DNA of 64,000 nt from Paracoccus acridae (GTDB taxonomy: Bacteria; Pseudomonadota; Alphaproteobacteria; Rhodobacterales; Rhodobacteraceae), in assembly GCF_014642735.1 (NCBI RefSeq), contig NZ_BMIV01000009.1, forward strand, positions 1-64,000, read 5' to 3'. Below are positions 61,701-64,000 of the stretch, piece by piece. The notes below the pieces were generated by a model. It saw nothing but the letters and a program-made list of their open reading frames with translations, was not told the origin of the DNA and made no database searches. The translations under genes were made by a program, and so were the position numbers. Position 1 is the first letter of the stretch. Each line of letters starts with the position of its first letter.

Positions 61701-61875
61701 TGACCGCGACGGCAACCGGCGCCCAGGGCAAGGTGGTCGAGAAGCTGAGCGCCAGCGGGATGATATAGATCAGCCAGACCGCGGTCCCCAGGCGGACATA
61801 GAGATCAAAGATGAACACCGCACATATCAAAACGACGATCAGGGACAGGATCGCCAGGTCTCTCGTCTTCGCCAC
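58786..61875 (-). CDS. membrane hybrid sensor kinase, GAF and three receivers
   Basis: This 1029-residue kinase starts at GTG (GGGGAGAGAAC upstream). It has three or four N-terminal membrane helices ([74 protein letters not shown]) and a GAF-like domain (about residues 140-290), a long coiled coil (about 295-395), HisKA with [23 protein letters not shown], and HATPase ([31 protein letters not shown]). Three receivers follow ([45 protein letters not shown]). It heads the three-gene operon behind an exact EcfG promoter. Confidence 0.9.
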   Translation of the reverse strand: [1029 protein letters not shown]

Positions 61876-61919
61876 GTTCTCTCCCCGACCCGACTCGCCT
61901 GGTCCGAATGACCAGCCGG

Positions 61920-61944
61920 AACGCCAAACACGCCCCCGGGTTCC
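61920..61944 (-). promoter_or_regulatory. EcfG-type stress promoter for the kinase operon (exact consensus)
   Basis: On the minus strand, GGAAC (61944-61940), 16-bp spacer, CGTT (61923-61920), no mismatch to the general-stress sigma consensus. It lies 44 bp upstream of the GTG start. Confidence 0.78.
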
Positions 61945-62018
61945 TGTTCCAGGACGGCCGGGCGGCTCCAGATTCTGTTCGGCAGGCAACATGGACACTG
62001 GCTGCCCGCCGGTAAAGA

Positions 62019-62033
62019 TTGACCTTACGTCAA
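62019..62033. promoter_or_regulatory. TTGAC-N5-GTCAA dyad upstream of the kinase operon
   Basis: A perfect 5-bp inverted repeat with 5-bp spacer. It resembles CRP/FNR-type half-sites, but the spacing is one too long for an FNR box. It lies just right of the parS-like site boundary and could serve the kinase operon. Confidence 0.3.
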
Positions 62034-62040
62034 CATGAGG

Positions 62041-62055
62041 GTTTCGCCGCGAAAC
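62041..62055. other. parS-like palindrome, copy 1
   Basis: GTTTCG-CCG-CGAAAC is a perfect palindrome around a 3-bp centre (arms extend to 7 bp: GGTTTCG/CGAAACC, 62040-62056). It lies immediately after the parB stop codon. Plasmid ParB binding sites are often this type (GTTNNNN..NNNNAAC). Confidence 0.65.
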
Positions 62056-63168
62056 CTATCGCTCGAGAAGGGCCCGGATCTCCAACATCAGGCTTTCCAT
62101 CAGGTCGTTGTCGATCATGCTTCCTTCGATGCGCAGGACATGGGCCTTGCCGTCGCGGGCATGCCTGATGGTGACGCCGCTGCTGGTGCGGATGGTCTGG
62201 TCGTCGATCCAACCGTATTGCGCGGGCTGGCGCGCGCGCGGGCGTCCGCCCCGCGACGGGCTGCGCGGGGCCATTTCCGCCTGGACGATGACGGGTTCCA
62301 GCAACTGCCATTCTCCCTCGGCATCCTCGGCCGCGCCGGATGACAGGGCTTGGCGCAGCTTGCCTTCGGACCCGTTGCGCAGGGCCGCCGACAATCGCAA
62401 GCCGCGTTTTTCGGTCAGCGCTTCCGGGAAGCGCAGCATGTCGCCCAGTTCCTCGAAGATCAGCGCGAATGACCGGACCTTCGACCGCTTGGCCTTGGAC
62501 CCGGTTGCGTAAAGACGGTTCACCGCGTCCTCGACATTGGCGAAGGCGCCCTGGTTGGCGGCGATCACGGCGATGCGGCCGCGTTCGAAATGGCTCAGCT
62601 CCTCGCGAACCTCGTTTTCCTCGACCATGGCGACGAAAGCGGCGTCGGCCTCGGCCCGGGGGCGGATCAGGGCGCGGATGCAGGCGTATTTCTCGGGGCC
62701 GGCAAGATCGCGCAGGGCGCGGAAGGCCTGCAGGCGGCGATAGCCCGAAAGAAGACCAAAGCGCGCGCCCTGCCCTTCCTGGTCGTCAAGGCGGAACACC
62801 TCGATCGGCAGCCGCAGCCCGTTGGCGGCGATGGACAGGCGCAATTCCGTCATCTCGTCCTCGCCCATGACCATGCGGTCGCGGATCATCGCGCCTTCGT
62901 CGATCTGGTCCAGCGGGATCTCGGTGATCAGCAGCCCCTGTCCTTCGGCTTGCCGCAGCCGTTGGGCATCGGCCTGGTCCCGCGCCCGCGCGGCCCGCGC
63001 ATCGGCCCCTTCGGCAGGCGCCACGGCGGCGCTGTCGGCGGCCACCTGGGCGATCGGCGCAATGCCCGGCCCGATCGACGGGCGGCCATGGGTTTCGCGG
63101 CGAAACTCCTCTTCGATCCGGGTCAGATCGTCGCTGCTGGGGGTTTCCAGACGCCTGCGCTTAACCAT
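62056..63168 (-). CDS. parB: ParB-family plasmid partition protein
   Basis: This 370-residue protein has a ParB/Srx-like N-terminal domain (about residues 78-180: ITEIPLDQIDEGAMIRDRM, GLRLPIEVFRLDD, GARFGLLSGYRRLQAFRAL) and a KorB-type helix-turn-helix region (MVEENEVREELSHFERGRIAVI). A C-terminal dimerisation region follows (IRTSSGVTIRHARDGKAHVLRIEG). It binds parS sites and, with ParA, segregates the replicon. Its start codon overlaps the parA stop by 8 bp. Palindromes GTTTCG-CSG-CGAAAC flank it at 62041 and inside its 5' end at 63092. No repC or other replication gene follows, so it is a parAB rather than repABC unit in this window. Confidence 0.9.
   Translation of the reverse strand: MVKRRRLETPSSDDLTRIEEEFRRETHGRPSIGPGIAPIAQVAADSAAVAPAEGADARAARARDQADAQRLRQAEGQGLLITEIPLDQIDEGAMIRDRMVMGEDEMTELRLSIAANGLRLPIEVFRLDDQEGQGARFGLLSGYRRLQAFRALRDLAGPEKYACIRALIRPRAEADAAFVAMVEENEVREELSHFERGRIAVIAANQGAFANVEDAVNRLYATGSKAKRSKVRSFALIFEELGDMLRFPEALTEKRGLRLSAALRNGSEGKLRQALSSGAAEDAEGEWQLLEPVIVQAEMAPRSPSRGGRPRARQPAQYGWIDDQTIRTSSGVTIRHARDGKAHVLRIEGSMIDNDLMESLMLEIRALLER
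63092..63106. other. parS-like palindrome, copy 2 (inside parB 5' end)
   Basis: GTTTCG-CGG-CGAAAC is the same palindrome as at 62041 with its central 3 bp in reverse complement. The left outer G is also conserved, so 16 of 17 bases agree between the two. It falls in codons near residue 21 of parB. Confidence 0.6.
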
Positions 63169-64000
63169 CCGCCTTCTCCTGTTCGGCCTGTTCCATCTGA
63201 AGATCGCGCCACCAGGCCCCCAGGATCAGTTCCTTGACCTCGGCCCAGGTGCGGTCGAAGGTTTCCCGACCCCTGACGTAAGTGTCGCGGTTGAATTCGC
63301 GATAGTCGGCCTCGTAGATGCCGTTCACCTGCTCGCCCGCCTGGCCGATCATGGCGGTGACCTCCTGGCGGAAGGTGGTCATGAAATCGCCGAAATAGGC
63401 CTGGATCACATTCGCTAGGTCGGTCTGCTGCGCCGCGTCGAAGCGGGTGATGATGGCGCGGACGGCGTCCCATTCAAAGCGGATTTCCGGCAGGCCTTCG
63501 CGGCGGCGGGCGGCATTCTCTCCGTCCTCCACGCTGGCGAAGGTGGAATAGAGCATGTCGAAGAAGCGGCCGGTCGAGTCGAATTCCAGGAAGGACGCGC
63601 CCAGCGGCACCAGAAGGATATCGGCGGCGGCCAGGGCATTGATGGTCAGATAGCCCAGGGCAGGGGGCGTATCCAGGATGATGATGTCATAGTCATCGAC
63701 AATCCGGTCCTTGGTCAGCGCATTGCCAAGCGCGTCCCACAAGGGCCAGCCGCGCAGGCCCATGCGCCAGACCGGCACCTGGAATTCCGCCCAATAGAGG
63801 TTCAACTGCGCCCCGACCAGGTCGATGTTGGGCCAATGGGTCGGCTGGATCAGGTCGCGCGCTGTGATCGTCAGCGCCTCGGTCAGGGTCTCGTCGAAGG
63901 GCAGGGGGGGCTGGCCTGCGGCCTCGCGGACGCGGTTCTCATCCTGCAGGGCGAGGGCATAGTCACGGGCAAGCAGCGGAAAAGCCGTGGACCATTCGTC
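63161..64000 (-). CDS. parA: ParA-family ATPase, N-terminal part outside window
   Basis: The C-terminal 279 residues of a plasmid ParA ATPase are open to the window edge. YDIIILDTPPALGYLTINALAAADILLVPLG is the Walker B/A' segment of ParA proteins, and the last 120 residues are helical (VIQAYFGDFMTTFRQEVTAMIGQAGEQVNGIYEADYREFN). The Walker A and N-terminal region lie beyond 64000. The stop codon overlaps parB by 8 bp, as in cotranscribed partition operons. Confidence 0.88.
   Translation of the reverse strand, partial: DEWSTAFPLLARDYALALQDENRVREAAGQPPLPFDETLTEALTITARDLIQPTHWPNIDLVGAQLNLYWAEFQVPVWRMGLRGWPLWDALGNALTKDRIVDDYDIIILDTPPALGYLTINALAAADILLVPLGASFLEFDSTGRFFDMLYSTFASVEDGENAARRREGLPEIRFEWDAVRAIITRFDAAQQTDLANVIQAYFGDFMTTFRQEVTAMIGQAGEQVNGIYEADYREFNRDTYVRGRETFDRTWAEVKELILGAWWRDLQMEQAEQEKADG

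Noticed and set aside
59098-61911. A 937-residue plus-strand open frame
   Set aside because: It is the shadow of the hybrid kinase gene, whose minus-strand frame has HisKA, HATPase and three receiver motifs.
62056-64000. repABC replication module
   Set aside because: Only parA- and parB-like genes are present, and no repC follows; the gene after parB is a kinase.

Overview
The window reads as a secondary replicon (chromid or megaplasmid) of a Paracoccus-like member of the Rhodobacterales. The evidence is very high GC, a nap operon (napEFDABC), a nos operon in the Paracoccus order (nosCRZDFYLX), beta-hydroxyaspartate-cycle genes of the kind described in Paracoccus denitrificans, and a plasmid-type parA-parB pair at the right edge. 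The species is inferred from gene content only. No rRNA, tRNA, CRISPR array or complete insertion sequence was seen.

Layout. 1-3243: 5' part of bhcB, bhcA and a MatC/SLC13-type permease, all leftward; the last two have matching ATTC-N8-GAAT dyads upstream. 3526-5023: a ribbon-helix-helix regulator with a palindrome at its start codon, followed by a PHB-depolymerase-type esterase. 5073-9665: periplasmic nitrate reductase operon napEFDABC (leftward). 9834-20243: a general-stress block with Mn-catalase, SRPBCC protein, Zn-alcohol dehydrogenase, small membrane proteins, DUF421 protein, DUF3606 protein, DUF892 ferritin-like protein, thioredoxin-reductase-like flavoprotein, and a two-Ku plus LigD end-joining locus. 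20225-29196: a leftward five-gene sugar operon in which three genes are two-domain glycosyltransferase fusions. 29352-36311: quinone reductase, SDR, 3-methyladenine glycosylase, Gly-rich SWFGD/BON protein, a membrane protein with a ClpP-like partner, and a lone tyrosine recombinase. 36308-39492: MarR regulator divergent from hmgA-fahA. 39517-46842: cytochrome b561, then a tight operon of CDP-alcohol phosphatidyltransferase, membrane sulfatase, NMT1-type ABC transporter with a double-length permease, and a GT4 enzyme. 46847-55957: nos operon. 56113-61944: three-gene signalling operon (hybrid kinase, CheR, HWE kinase). 62041-64000: parB, two parS-like palindromes and the C-terminal part of parA.

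How it fits together. Nap starts and Nos ends the denitrification chain, so the replicon carries respiratory modules. A second theme is the alphaproteobacterial general stress response: GGAAC-N16/17-xGTT (EcfG-type) promoter matches lie upstream of Mn-catalase, the ferritin-like gene, both Ku units, the SWFGD/BON gene and the three-gene kinase operon. Three of these (ku1, ku2-ligD, kinase operon) match GGAAC-N16-CGTT exactly. This suggests that peroxide defence, DNA end joining, 3-methyladenine repair and HWE-kinase signalling form a stress module on this replicon. Carbon modules (bhc, hmg/fah, PHB) carry their own local palindromic operators.
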